Shown piece by piece: positions 44,514 to 52,457 of a stretch of DNA of 64,000 bases. This DNA comes from CALKWS01 sp051020515 (GTDB lineage: Bacteria > Actinomycetota > Actinomycetes > Actinomycetales > Beutenbergiaceae): contig NZ_CP194857.1 in NCBI RefSeq assembly GCF_051020515.1, positions 1,984,001 through 2,048,000 of the forward strand, given 5' to 3'. The notes under the pieces are model-generated. The model was not told the DNA's origin, searched no databases, and saw nothing but the letters and a program-made list of their open reading frames with translations. A program made the position numbers and the translations under genes. The number at the start of each line of letters is the position of its first letter. The stretch's first letter is position 1.

Positions 44514-45611
44514 ATGGACACCAAAGAGATCGAGACCGTCATCATCGGCGCCGGCCAGGCGGGGCTGGCAGCCGGTTACTACCTCCAGCGCCGGGGCCGC
44601 CCGTTCGTCATCCTCGACGCCAACTCCCGGCTCGGCGACAACTGGCGCCGGCAGTGGGACACGCTCCAGCTCTACTCTCCGGCGCAGTACGACAACCTGC
44701 CCGGTCTGCCGTTCCCGGCCCCGAAGTGGACCTTCCCGACCAAGGACGAGGTCGGTGACTACCTGGAGACCTACGCCCACCACTTCGATCTTCCCATCGT
44801 CCTCGGGACCCGGGTCCGGTCACTCGAGCGGCACGGCGACCAGTGGGCCATCACCACCGACGGTGACATCTACCGCTGCGACAACGTCGTGGTCGCCACC
44901 GGCACCTTCGGTCGCACCCCCTATGTCCCGGCCATCGCGGACCGGCTCGACCCCACCATCCTGCAACTGCACTCCAGCGAGTACCGCCGGCCCGGCCAGC
45001 TGCGCGAGGGCCCGGTGCTGGTCGTGGGCGCGAGCCACTCCGGCACCGACGTCGCCCACGAGGTCGGCCAGACCCACCCGACGATCCTCGCCGGCCGTGA
45101 CTGCGGGCAGATCCCGCCGCGCCTGGACTCCCGAGCAATGCACCTGCTCTTCCCGGTGGTGCACTTCGCGTGGCAGCACATCCTCACCCGGCGCACTCCG
45201 ATCGGCCGCAAGCAGCTGCCGCACATCCGCTTCCACGGCGGCCCGATGCTCCGGGTGAAGCGGGCAGACCTGACGGCCCGCGGCGTCGAGCGGGTCACCT
45301 CGCGGGTCGAGGAGGTGCGCGATGGACGACCCGTCGTCGACGGCGCGCCGCGCGACGTCGCGAACGTCGTGTGGGCCACCGGCTTCCGGCAGGTCTTCGA
45401 CTGGATCGATGTCCCGGTCTTCGGCGAGGACGGCTACCCACGCGAGCTGCGCGGCGTCGTCGACGAGGCGCCCGGGCTGTACTTCGCCGGGCTGAGCTTC
45501 CAGTACGCGTTCAGTTCGATGCTCATCGCGGGGGCGGGGCGCGATGCCGAGTACGTCGTCGACCATCTCGTGGCCCGCCGGGAGTCGGAGAGGTTTGCGG
45601 CGGCGGACTGA
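44514..45611 (+). CDS. Flavin-containing monooxygenase / NAD(P)-binding oxidoreductase
   Basis: 365 aa from ATG 44514. The FAD-binding GxGxxG is TVIIGAGQAGLAAGYYLQRR, and RLGDNWRRQWDTLQLYSP follows, as in group B flavoprotein monooxygenases. VVVATGTFGRTPYVP is the ATG-type motif, and the second NADPH-binding GxGxxG-like loop is VLVVGASHSGTDVAHEV. Ends with GLYFAGLSFQYAFSS. Similar to CzcO-type or Baeyer-Villiger-like enzymes. Substrate unknown. Confidence 0.88.
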   Translation: MDTKEIETVIIGAGQAGLAAGYYLQRRGRPFVILDANSRLGDNWRRQWDTLQLYSPAQYDNLPGLPFPAPKWTFPTKDEVGDYLETYAHHFDLPIVLGTRVRSLERHGDQWAITTDGDIYRCDNVVVATGTFGRTPYVPAIADRLDPTILQLHSSEYRRPGQLREGPVLVVGASHSGTDVAHEVGQTHPTILAGRDCGQIPPRLDSRAMHLLFPVVHFAWQHILTRRTPIGRKQLPHIRFHGGPMLRVKRADLTARGVERVTSRVEEVRDGRPVVDGAPRDVANVVWATGFRQVFDWIDVPVFGEDGYPRELRGVVDEAPGLYFAGLSFQYAFSSMLIAGAGRDAEYVVDHLVARRESERFAAAD

Positions 45612-45643
45612 GGCGCCGTAAAATCGGGTCGGAGGTTCCCGTC

Positions 45644-47269
45644 ATGGGCGTCGTCCAGTTCGAGCAGGCACGAGACGCCTTCGCCCGGGGCGACTGGGAC
45701 GTCGCGTTCCAGGGCTGGTCCGCTGCGGATGCCGCGGCTCTCACGCCCGCAGACCTCGAGGACTTCGCCACCACCGCGGAGTTGATGGGCCGCCACACCG
45801 AGACGGTGCGCGCGTTGCAGCACGCCTTCCTGCGCCGGCAGCAGGAACGGGACCCGGCAGGCGCGGTGGCATGTGCCTTCCGGCTCGCGATGAGTTCGGC
45901 CGCCCACGGCGAGCCGGCCATGTTCGCCGGTTGGACGTCCCGCGCGGAGAGTCTGCTCACCGAACTCGGCGGCGACGGCCCCGAGGGTGGCTGGGTGGCG
46001 CTCCTGCGGATGTTCCGCGCCCTCGGCACGGGCGAGTACGCCGAGGCTGCAGCGGCCGCCGACGAGGCCTCCGAGATCGGGCACCGACACCACGACGCGG
46101 ACCTCATCGCCATGAGCGTCTGCGCGCGCGGCCGGATGGCGATCTACGCCGGCCGGGTCACAGACGGCCTGGCGCTGCTCGACGAGGCCATGGTGCGCGT
46201 CATCGCCGGTGAGGCGTCACCGATCATCGCCGGCCATGTGTATTGCACGGCCATCGAGGGCTGCCAGGAGATCAGCGACTTCGCCCGGGTGGCGGAGTGG
46301 ACCGCTGCGCTCGAGCGCTGGTGCGCAGCGCAGCCGGGTCTGCTCGCCTTCACCGGCCAGTGCGCCGTGCACCGGGGCCAGCTCATGCGGATCCGCGGCG
46401 AGTGGTCCGCCGCCCTGGAGGAGTACGAACTCGCCACGGCGCGCTACCGGCAGGTGGGCGCGCCCGACGCGATCGGCCTGGCCGCCGCCGAGGCCGGCGA
46501 CGTGCACCGACTGCGGGGCGAGTGGGAGCAGGCCGACGCCTTCTACCAGATCGCCGCGGACCACGGTTACGATCCGCAGCCCGGCCTGGCGCTGCTGTGG
46601 TCGGCGCGCGGCGGGCTGGACGCGGCCCGCGGCGTGATCGACCGGCTGCTGGCCGAGGGCGGGGGCCCTGTCCAGCGCTGCCGGCTGCTGCCCGCAGCAG
46701 TCGACATCCTGATTGCGTCCGGGGAGGTCGAGCGGGCCCGCGAGGGGGCCGGGGAACTCGACGCGCTGGCCGTGACCGCCGGCTGCCTGTTCTTGGAGGC
46801 GGCGGCAGCCCAGGCCTCCGGCGCCGTCGAGTTGGCCGCCGGCGATCCGCTGGGCGCCCTCCCCTACCTGCGCAAGGCCCATCAACTGTGGACGCGGGCC
46901 GAGTCGCCCTACGATGGCGCCCGGACCCAGGTCCTCACCGGGCGCGCGCTGGCCGCCGTCGGGGACGGGCAGTCCGCACGGCGGGAGTTCGAGGCGGCCC
47001 GCGCGACCTTCCGCCGGCTCGGGGCCCGGCCCGCGGCCGACGACGTCACTGACCTGCTGGCACCGCCGAGCCTGCCCGCCGGCCTCACCGCTCGTGAGGT
47101 CGAGGTACTCCGGCTCGTCGCCGCCGGACGCGGCAACGCCCAGATCGCCACCGACCTCGTGCTCAGCGAGAAGACCGTCGCCCGGCACTTATCCAACATC
47201 TTCACCAAGCTCGACGTCGGCTCCCGCACCGCCGCCACGGCGTTCGCCTTCACCCACGGGCTGGTCTGA
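45644..47269 (+). CDS. LuxR-family regulator with TPR-like N-terminal region
   Basis: 541 aa. Residues 1-460 are an alpha-helical repeat region resembling tetratricopeptide repeats (FEQARDAFARGDWDVAFQGW, GEYAEAAAAADEASEIG, EWSAALEEYELATARYRQVG, DPLGALPYLRKAHQLW). Residues 475-541 form a LuxR helix-turn-helix (LTAREVEVLRLVAAGRGNAQI, EKTVARHLSNIFTKLDVGSR). No ATPase domain is present, unlike the larger LAL regulators. It lies 32 bp after the monooxygenase and probably regulates it or shares its transcript. Confidence 0.88.
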   Translation: MGVVQFEQARDAFARGDWDVAFQGWSAADAAALTPADLEDFATTAELMGRHTETVRALQHAFLRRQQERDPAGAVACAFRLAMSSAAHGEPAMFAGWTSRAESLLTELGGDGPEGGWVALLRMFRALGTGEYAEAAAAADEASEIGHRHHDADLIAMSVCARGRMAIYAGRVTDGLALLDEAMVRVIAGEASPIIAGHVYCTAIEGCQEISDFARVAEWTAALERWCAAQPGLLAFTGQCAVHRGQLMRIRGEWSAALEEYELATARYRQVGAPDAIGLAAAEAGDVHRLRGEWEQADAFYQIAADHGYDPQPGLALLWSARGGLDAARGVIDRLLAEGGGPVQRCRLLPAAVDILIASGEVERAREGAGELDALAVTAGCLFLEAAAAQASGAVELAAGDPLGALPYLRKAHQLWTRAESPYDGARTQVLTGRALAAVGDGQSARREFEAARATFRRLGARPAADDVTDLLAPPSLPAGLTAREVEVLRLVAAGRGNAQIATDLVLSEKTVARHLSNIFTKLDVGSRTAATAFAFTHGLV

Positions 47270-47328
47270 GCCGTCACCGGTAGAGCAGATAGCGCACACC
47301 GGCGTCCTCGGGCGAGGAAGTTCATCCC

Positions 47329-47499
47329 GTGACCGCCAGCACCGGCCGTGTCGTCATCGCGAGCTACCGCCCGCTGCCGGGCCGCGAGCGCGACCTGCAC
47401 GCGCTCGTGCGCACCCACGTGCCCCGGCACCGCGCTCAGGGACGGCCCACGGAGACGATGGCCACCGGGCTGAGGGACTTGCTCGCTGCTCTCACATAG
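47329..47499 (+). CDS. Short ORF, possible truncated antibiotic-biosynthesis-monooxygenase-like protein
   Basis: 56 aa from GTG 47329, 59 bp after the LuxR gene. The first half (GRVVIASYRPLPGRERDLHA) resembles the first strand and helix of dimeric alpha/beta-barrel monooxygenases (ABM type), which are about 95 aa. The second half no longer matches. It may be a truncated remnant. Coding status is uncertain. Confidence 0.4.
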   Translation: MTASTGRVVIASYRPLPGRERDLHALVRTHVPRHRAQGRPTETMATGLRDLLAALT

Positions 47500-47523
47500 C
47501 CGGGAGCGCTATCACCGCCGTGG

Positions 47524-48222
47524 TCACAAGCCGATCCGCTGCGCGCCCGTGGTCACGCTGTGCACGTACAGTTCCTCAGCTGGTTCGAACGTACCCACCA
47601 GATGCCCACCCAGTTCCAGCGTCAACAGCCCGAACAGCTGACCGATCACGCCGACCGCGGCAAGGGCGCGCTGCGGTGAGATGTCGCTCTGCAATGCCTC
47701 GGTGAGCCGGTGGAGTTGCACGGTCAGGGCAGCCGACGGCGGCTCATCGTCGCGCACCGGGCCGGTGGCGGTGCCTGCCACCTGCAGGAACTGAGCCATG
47801 ACCTGTGTCGCCGGCTCGATGGTCTCGGCCGGTGCGGTGTATCCCGGCACCGGGGTGCCGTAGATCAGCGCGAACCGGTGGGGCTCGTCGTGCGCCCACC
47901 GACGCAGGGCCATGCAGATCTGCATCCAGCGTTGGGCCGGCCGGTAGTCCCTGGCGGCATGGCGAAGGTTGGTGGCCAGATCCTGGTAGGCGTCCACGAT
48001 CAGCGCGGTCAGGAGTGCCTCGCGGCTGGGGAAGTACCGGTACAGCGCTGAGGAGACGATGCCCAGTTCACGCGCGATCGCGCGCAGCGAGAGTGAGGCC
48101 GGACCGGAGTCGGCCAGTTGTGCCGATGCCAGTTCCTTGATCCGCGAGATCGCGTCCGCTCGTGCGCGCGCCCGCGGTGTCGGAGGGCGCGTCGTCGAAG
48201 CCTCGGTGCCGGGTGTGGTCAT
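47524..48222 (-). CDS. TetR-family regulator with WHG-type C-terminal domain
   Basis: 232 aa. Helix-turn-helix: RIKELASAQLADSGPASLSL, AIARELGIVSSALYRYFPSR. The C-terminal region (MALRRWAHDEPHRFALIYGT, VPGYTAPAETIEPA) is the TetR_C_33/WHG type. It is divergent from the membrane protein at 48360, which it probably represses. The 137-bp gap holds GTGA/TCAC inverted motifs. Confidence 0.9.
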   Translation of the reverse strand: MTTPGTEASTTRPPTPRARARADAISRIKELASAQLADSGPASLSLRAIARELGIVSSALYRYFPSREALLTALIVDAYQDLATNLRHAARDYRPAQRWMQICMALRRWAHDEPHRFALIYGTPVPGYTAPAETIEPATQVMAQFLQVAGTATGPVRDDEPPSAALTVQLHRLTEALQSDISPQRALAAVGVIGQLFGLLTLELGGHLVGTFEPAEELYVHSVTTGAQRIGL

Positions 48223-48242
48223 GGTCTGATTCTCACAAAGGT

Positions 48243-48268
48243 GTGATCGGTTGTCACGAATGTGATCA
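48243..48268. promoter_or_regulatory. Candidate TetR operator region
   Basis: GTGATCGGTTGTCAC (48243-48257) has GTGA/TCAC arms around seven bases, and TGTGATCA (48261-48268) repeats the half site. The pair lies 20-45 bp upstream of the TetR start, facing the divergent membrane-protein gene. The motif is short, and I infer function only from position. Confidence 0.3.
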
Positions 48269-48359
48269 ATGCTCTTCCAGATCCGCGCCGGAGCCTCTAC
48301 GCTGACGACAGTCAGAGAGCACTGCTCACAGTTTGTGGAAGTTGATGGAAGGACGACCG

Positions 48360-49105
48360 ATGATCAGTAGCCGATGGGGAGTCGCAGCGCTCGGCGCCGC
48401 CGGGGCCCTCTTCGCGATGTACCCGATCCTGCGGCCATACGCTGAGGACGAGATCACCATGGCCGGGGGGGCGGCGCCTGGGCCTCCCCGGCGTGGCTGA
48501 TCTCCCACATGTTCGGCATCGTCGCCTTCATCCTGCTCGCGCCGGGGCTCCTGGTGTGGCAGCGCCAGGCCGTTCCGGGGTTCTCCGACGGTGCTGGGCG
48601 ATCCGATGCCGGACAAGCCGGTCGGGTCGGTGGTGCGGCCCGCGCGACGGTGGCGCTCGCCTGGCTCGGGTCGGTGCTGGTGCTGCCCTACTACGGCGCG
48701 GAGACCTTCGCCCTGGGCGCCGCCGGTGAGCACGCCCTGACTGTCGGTGATGTGGAGGTGCTCGCCGCGGTCGAGTCCTTCCGGCTGGCGCCGGTGCCGA
48801 TGACGATGTTCGGGGTGGGCCTGCTCGCACTGGCCGGGGCAGGGATTGCGCTGATCGTGTCCACCCGGCCCGGTGCTGGACTGGCGCGATGGGGTGGCCT
48901 GCTGGCCGGACTCGGCCTGGCAACCTACCTCCCGCAGTTCTTCGTCCCCGCTGCGGGGCGGATTGGCCACGGACTGGTGCTTGGCATCGGATTGGTCCTG
49001 CTTGGGATGTCCCTGTTCGGTCGGACAGCGCACTCCGGGCGTATTCGGCGGTTCGCGGTCGGTGTCGGACCGACCCGACGTCCTGCGTCCACCGGTCCCA
49101 GGTAG
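48360..49105 (+). CDS. Polytopic membrane protein, unknown function (frameshift)
   Basis: ATG 48360 follows GGAAGGA and begins RWGVAALGAAGALFAMYPIL, the first TM helix. The frame breaks at a run of seven G (48465-48471). The continuation (WASPAWLISHMFGIVAFILL, TVALAWLGSVLVLPYYGAE, MTMFGVGLLALAGAGIALI, GLLAGLGLATYLPQFF, GLVLGIGLVLLGMSLFG) is in another frame to 49105. One base in the G run restores about 248 aa with six TM helices. No family function is known to me. Probably controlled by the divergent TetR. Confidence 0.75.
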
Positions 49106-49141
49106 CCGAACGCGGAGGGGTGTCGAACCTGGCAGTGGACT

Positions 49142-49618
49142 CAGCCGTTCGGGGGTGGTGAGACTGGGGGCTGCGCCCGGAGAGGTGAGATACGTCAGCA
49201 AGTCGCCCCAGTCCTCCTGGCGCGCATTTGCTGTCAGCTTCAAAGGTCGGGCGATGTCGCGCAGATGAATGCACGTCTCCGCGAACGGGCCCATGGGTCC
49301 TACCCGAGGCGGGTCCACCCGGTCGCCCGCGTGACGTCGGAGGAGTGTGACGAGTTCGGAGGGCTGCCGACGGGCGATGTCCCGCGTGAGGTGGTCGACG
49401 GTGGCCGGAGTGCTTCCGCGATACCGGAGCGCTACCAGGCAGAACCGGGCGAAGCCGACGAGCATCGACTGGATGAGGTGCGCTGCCATGTGCCGGACGG
49501 TCCAGCCCTCGCACAACGTGAGCGCGTCCCAGTCTTCGGGTTCGAGGGACTGCAGCAGATCCGCGATATCCAACCGGTTGCGCGTGGTGCGCGCGTGCAT
49601 CTGCGCAGCGGGGTCCAT
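49142..49618 (-). pseudogene. DinB-fold / maleylpyruvate isomerase-family protein, 3' truncated
   Basis: From ATG 49618, with AGGAGAA upstream, the frame encodes the N-terminal DinB-like four-helix region of the TIGR03083 family (MHARTTRNRLDIADLLQSL, LCEGWTVRHMAAHLIQSML, PFAETCIHLRDIARPL, WGDLLTYLTS). Family similarity ends at TTPERL near 49142, where a full protein would continue about 50 residues. The frame then runs antisense through the neighbouring gene. Either the 3' end was deleted, or an indel in the C5/G5 run at 49149-49153 hides a stop at 49141-49143. Divergent from the MarR gene. Confidence 0.65.
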
Positions 49619-49718
49619 GGGTTCTCCTGGTTTGTGTGTGGTCGGTGGGCGCGGTGGCCTGCGCGCGGAGATCGTGGCCGGCGTCCTCGGACCAGTGACA
49701 GTCGTGATCGAGCAGATA

Positions 49719-49773
49719 TGACAACCAAGGTGCCGTAATGTGCGAGATCTGACAACCAAGTTGCCATAATGCG
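49719..49773. promoter_or_regulatory. Tandem operator-like repeats between the DinB-fold and MarR genes
   Basis: A 24-bp unit occurs twice, at 49719-49742 and 49750-49773, 31 bp apart: TGACAACCAAGGTGCCGTAATGTG and TGACAACCAAGTTGCCATAATGCG differ at four positions when aligned in segments of 12. The second unit holds the perfect palindrome CAAC-CAA-GTTG, the kind of site MarR proteins bind. The repeats end 3 bp before the MarR start, so binding would block its own expression and likely the divergent gene. Confidence 0.6.
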
Positions 49774-49776
49774 TTG

Positions 49777-50262
49777 ATGGGAACCGTCCTTGACCCCTCC
49801 GCCCTGGCCGAGCGTCTTGCCGAGGTGTACGACACCATCGGGCCGCTCTACCGCAGGGCCTCCCGCCTCGTCGAGCGGGACGGGCAATCGAGCGGAGTGT
49901 CCGTCGGTATCCGTGCGGTGCTCGACCACCTCAGGCGCGACGGCGAGCGAACCGTGCCCCAGCTTGCGAGCGAGCAGGTGCTGAGCAGGCAGTTCGTGCA
50001 GCGCATGGTCAACGATGCCGTTGCGGCCGGCTATGTGGAGTTGGTCGACAACCCCGCGCACCGCCGCTCGAGCCTCGTCCGGCTGACACCGGTGGGACGA
50101 GCGTCTATCCGCGCAGTGCACGAGCGCGAGCACCACCTCATGAGTCACGTCGGAGGCGACCTGACCGATGCCGATCTCGAGGCCACGCTGCGCGTGCTGC
50201 GGCACATGCTCGAAGGGCTCGAGAGGCTGGCGCAGGAGGGGACGGGCCATGGTGGTCCGTGA
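49777..50262 (+). CDS. MarR-family transcriptional regulator
   Basis: 161 aa from ATG 49777. It has a winged helix-turn-helix core (GIRAVLDHLRRDGERTVPQL, LSRQFVQRMVNDAVAAGYVE) with the beta-wing DNPAHRRSSLVRLTPVGRAS. N- and C-terminal helices would form the dimer interface. Ligand unknown. Operator-like repeats lie immediately upstream. Confidence 0.92.
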   Translation: MGTVLDPSALAERLAEVYDTIGPLYRRASRLVERDGQSSGVSVGIRAVLDHLRRDGERTVPQLASEQVLSRQFVQRMVNDAVAAGYVELVDNPAHRRSSLVRLTPVGRASIRAVHEREHHLMSHVGGDLTDADLEATLRVLRHMLEGLERLAQEGTGHGGP

Positions 50263-50334
50263 CGCCCCGGATTCGGTGTTCTGCTCTGGGCAGAAGAACC
50301 GCCACGGCCGGGTGCGGGCGTTCTACGTTGGACC

Positions 50335-50730
50335 ATGGCCGAGATCACGAACCCGCTTCGCCCGCACCGCCAGGGCCCCTCGTCCCGCGGACCATCACCA
50401 CGGCCCGAGTCCCGCAGACCACTACGACGCCCCGAGCCGTTGTGGCGGCACATGGCGGGCGAGCAGTTGCGCCGCGCCCGTCACGCCCGCGGCCAGACGC
50501 TGGGTGAGACGGCAGAACGAGCGGGGGTCTCACCGCAGTACCTGTCGGAGATGGAGCGCGGCCTCAAAGAGCCCTCCAGTGAGATGCTCGCTGCCGTTGC
50601 CGCGGCGCTGGGGATGACGCTGCTGGACCTGACCCTGGGCGTGGCGGAGGGGCTGGGCGCTGCCCGCGCCGCCCGATCGCAGGCCCCGGGGACTTCGCCG
50701 GCACAGGTGCGGCTGATGCTGGCCGCTTGA
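50335..50730 (+). CDS. XRE-family regulator, ClgR/PopR-like, with LAA C-terminus
   Basis: 131 aa. A Pro/Arg-rich N-terminal extension (about 35 residues) precedes the helix-turn-helix (LRRARHARGQTLGETAERAG, SPQYLSEMERGLKEPSSEM), very similar in layout to ClgR and PopR, the clp-gene activators of actinobacteria. The C-terminus is QVRLMLAA; Streptomyces PopR and ClgR are degraded by ClpP through C-terminal alanines. It is tail-to-tail with the clpP pair. The role in controlling these clpP genes is inferred from family and position. Confidence 0.85.
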   Translation: MAEITNPLRPHRQGPSSRGPSPRPESRRPLRRPEPLWRHMAGEQLRRARHARGQTLGETAERAGVSPQYLSEMERGLKEPSSEMLAAVAAALGMTLLDLTLGVAEGLGAARAARSQAPGTSPAQVRLMLAA

Positions 50731-50771
50731 GGACCCCGGGCCACACGCCGTCGGTCCACGCACGCCGGGGC

Positions 50772-51359
50772 CTATCGTCCCTCGACGACCTCATCGACCA
50801 GTCCGTAGTCGCGTGCACCGGCGGCGTCGAACACCCGGTGATGGGCGGTGTCGGCCCGCAGGGTGTCGACATCCTGACCACTGTGACGGGACAGGATCGA
50901 CTCCATCTGGGTACGGATGCGCACCACCTCATCAGCCTGCAGGATCAGGTCCGGGATCGAGCCTCTCCCCTGAGCGGCCGGTTGATGGAGGATGACGCGG
51001 GTGTGCGGCAGAGCGATCCTCTTCCCGGCCGCACCGGCCGCGAGTAGCACCGCGCCGGCACCCACCGCCTGCCCCACGCAACTGGTGGCGACGTCGGGGC
51101 GGATGAAGCGGATGGTGTCGTAGATGCCCAGCATCGCGCTGGGGTCACCGCCGTCACAATTGATGTACATCTGGATGTCTGCCTCCGGGTTATCCGCCTC
51201 CAGGTGCAGCAACTGGGCGATCATGGCGTTGGCCACGCCGGCATCGAGGGCAGTGCCCAGGTAGATGATCCGTTCGGTGAGCAGGTGGGAGTAGACGTCC
51301 ATGACCCGCTCCCCACGCGGGTGGCGGACGATGATGTTCGGGATGGTGTAACTACTCAT
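50772..51359 (-). CDS. clpP: ClpP-family protease subunit lacking the catalytic serine
   Basis: 195 aa from ATG 51359, overlapping the upstream clpP stop by 8 bp. The fold is ClpP throughout: ERIIYLGTALDAGVANAMIA, QMYINCDGGDPSAMLGIYDT, IRPDVATSCVGQAV, KRIALPHTRVILHQPAAQG with the catalytic His, and the catalytic-Asp region LRADTAHHRVF. In the active-site helix, where ClpP has GQA-x-S, this protein reads GQAVGAGAVLLAAG, so Ser is replaced by Gly. It should be proteolytically inactive alone and probably forms a mixed barrel with its neighbour, like ClpR-type subunits. Confidence 0.9.
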   Translation of the reverse strand: MSSYTIPNIIVRHPRGERVMDVYSHLLTERIIYLGTALDAGVANAMIAQLLHLEADNPEADIQMYINCDGGDPSAMLGIYDTIRFIRPDVATSCVGQAVGAGAVLLAAGAAGKRIALPHTRVILHQPAAQGRGSIPDLILQADEVVRIRTQMESILSRHSGQDVDTLRADTAHHRVFDAAGARDYGLVDEVVEGR

Positions 51360-51975
51360 CGGGACCGCCCCCGATGAACCCGGCGCGCGCACGCCCGGGT
51401 GGGGCAACGTCGTCGAAGGCCTGGACCACCTCGTCGATGAAGCCGTACTCCAGTGCCTCTGCCGCGGTGAACCAGCGGTCGTGCAGGGAATCGGCGAACA
51501 CCTCCTCCAGCGGACGGCCGGTGTCCTGGGCGATAAGGCTGAGTACGGTGTCCCGGGTGTGGCGCAGGTCGCCGGCCTGCAGCTCGATATCCATCGCCGA
51601 ACCCCCGATGCCGGCCGAGCCCTGGTGCATCAGGATCCGGGCGTGCGGCAGTGCGCGTCGCTTGCCCGGAGTGCCCGCCGAGAGCAGGAACTGCCCGGCG
51701 CTGTAGGCGACGCCGAGGGCCAGGGTGGACACGTCGCACGGGGTCAGTCGGATGATGTCGCGGATCGCGAGCATCGCGGGCACCGAACCGCCGGGGGAGT
51801 GGATCCAGAGGGCTATGTCGGTGGAGGCGTCCTCGGCGGCCAGTGCGATGAGCTGGGTGGTCAGGACGGTGCCGTTGTCATCGTCCAGCGGGCCGTCCAG
51901 GACCAGCACCCGCTGCTCGTACAGACGGCGCCTGGCGCGGTGGTCGAATAACGGGGGCGGGGGATGTTCGCTCAT
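51352..51975 (-). CDS. clpP: ATP-dependent Clp protease proteolytic subunit
   Basis: 207 aa from ATG 51975 (the frame is open further upstream without homology). The triad is intact: Ser in LGVAYSAGQFLLSAG, His in ALPHARILMHQGSAG, Asp in FADSLHDRWF. SPGGSVPAMLAIRDII is the oxyanion-side motif. It is the first gene of a two-clpP operon. Housekeeping clpP1P2 of actinobacteria usually adjoins clpX, which is absent here, so this may be a secondary pair comparable to Streptomyces clpP3-clpP4. Confidence 0.92.
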   Translation of the reverse strand: MSEHPPPPLFDHRARRRLYEQRVLVLDGPLDDDNGTVLTTQLIALAAEDASTDIALWIHSPGGSVPAMLAIRDIIRLTPCDVSTLALGVAYSAGQFLLSAGTPGKRRALPHARILMHQGSAGIGGSAMDIELQAGDLRHTRDTVLSLIAQDTGRPLEEVFADSLHDRWFTAAEALEYGFIDEVVQAFDDVAPPGRARAGFIGGGPDE

Positions 51976-52457
51976 GCCAGCACTGTGCCTGCCGGCGGTC
52001 ACCCGCCGCTGCCGATGCTGCCCGGAGCGGATCCGCTCAGAGCAGTCAGCCGCCGGCAGCGTGTCTGGGCCCGGTCGTAGGAGAACCCCCAAGGTCGATC
52101 GGTCGGAGGATGATCCGCACGAGCATGTTGCTCTGGCCGGGCCGACTACCCCGCCGTCATATCCCGGCCGGGGGTCCCGAAATCGCTGCCAACTCAGCAC
52201 GGCACGTGCGTACCTGCGACACTCGCTCGACGCCCGAAGTTATCGACGTCCTGAACAGCATCGCCCAGGCGTAGTCGCGCGCGCAACGTGTCGGGCGTCT
52301 ACCGCCGGAGGTGTTCGCCGGTCCACCACGTCCCGCCGGCGGTTCAGGTAGCCCCGCCCCAGGTCGGGGTACTCACTCTCCGACCGGTGTCCGAGAGCCC
52401 GGTAGTAACCGATGCGGCGGTAACCTGGCCGTCGGATCAACTGGGGAAGGATGGCCG
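51976..52457. other. Intergenic region between clpP operon and ddh
   Basis: These 480 bp separate two divergent genes. I see no supported protein gene, tRNA or long repeat. Promoters for both the clpP operon and ddh must lie here. Short GC-rich inverted segments exist, but none is strong enough to name. Confidence 0.5.
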
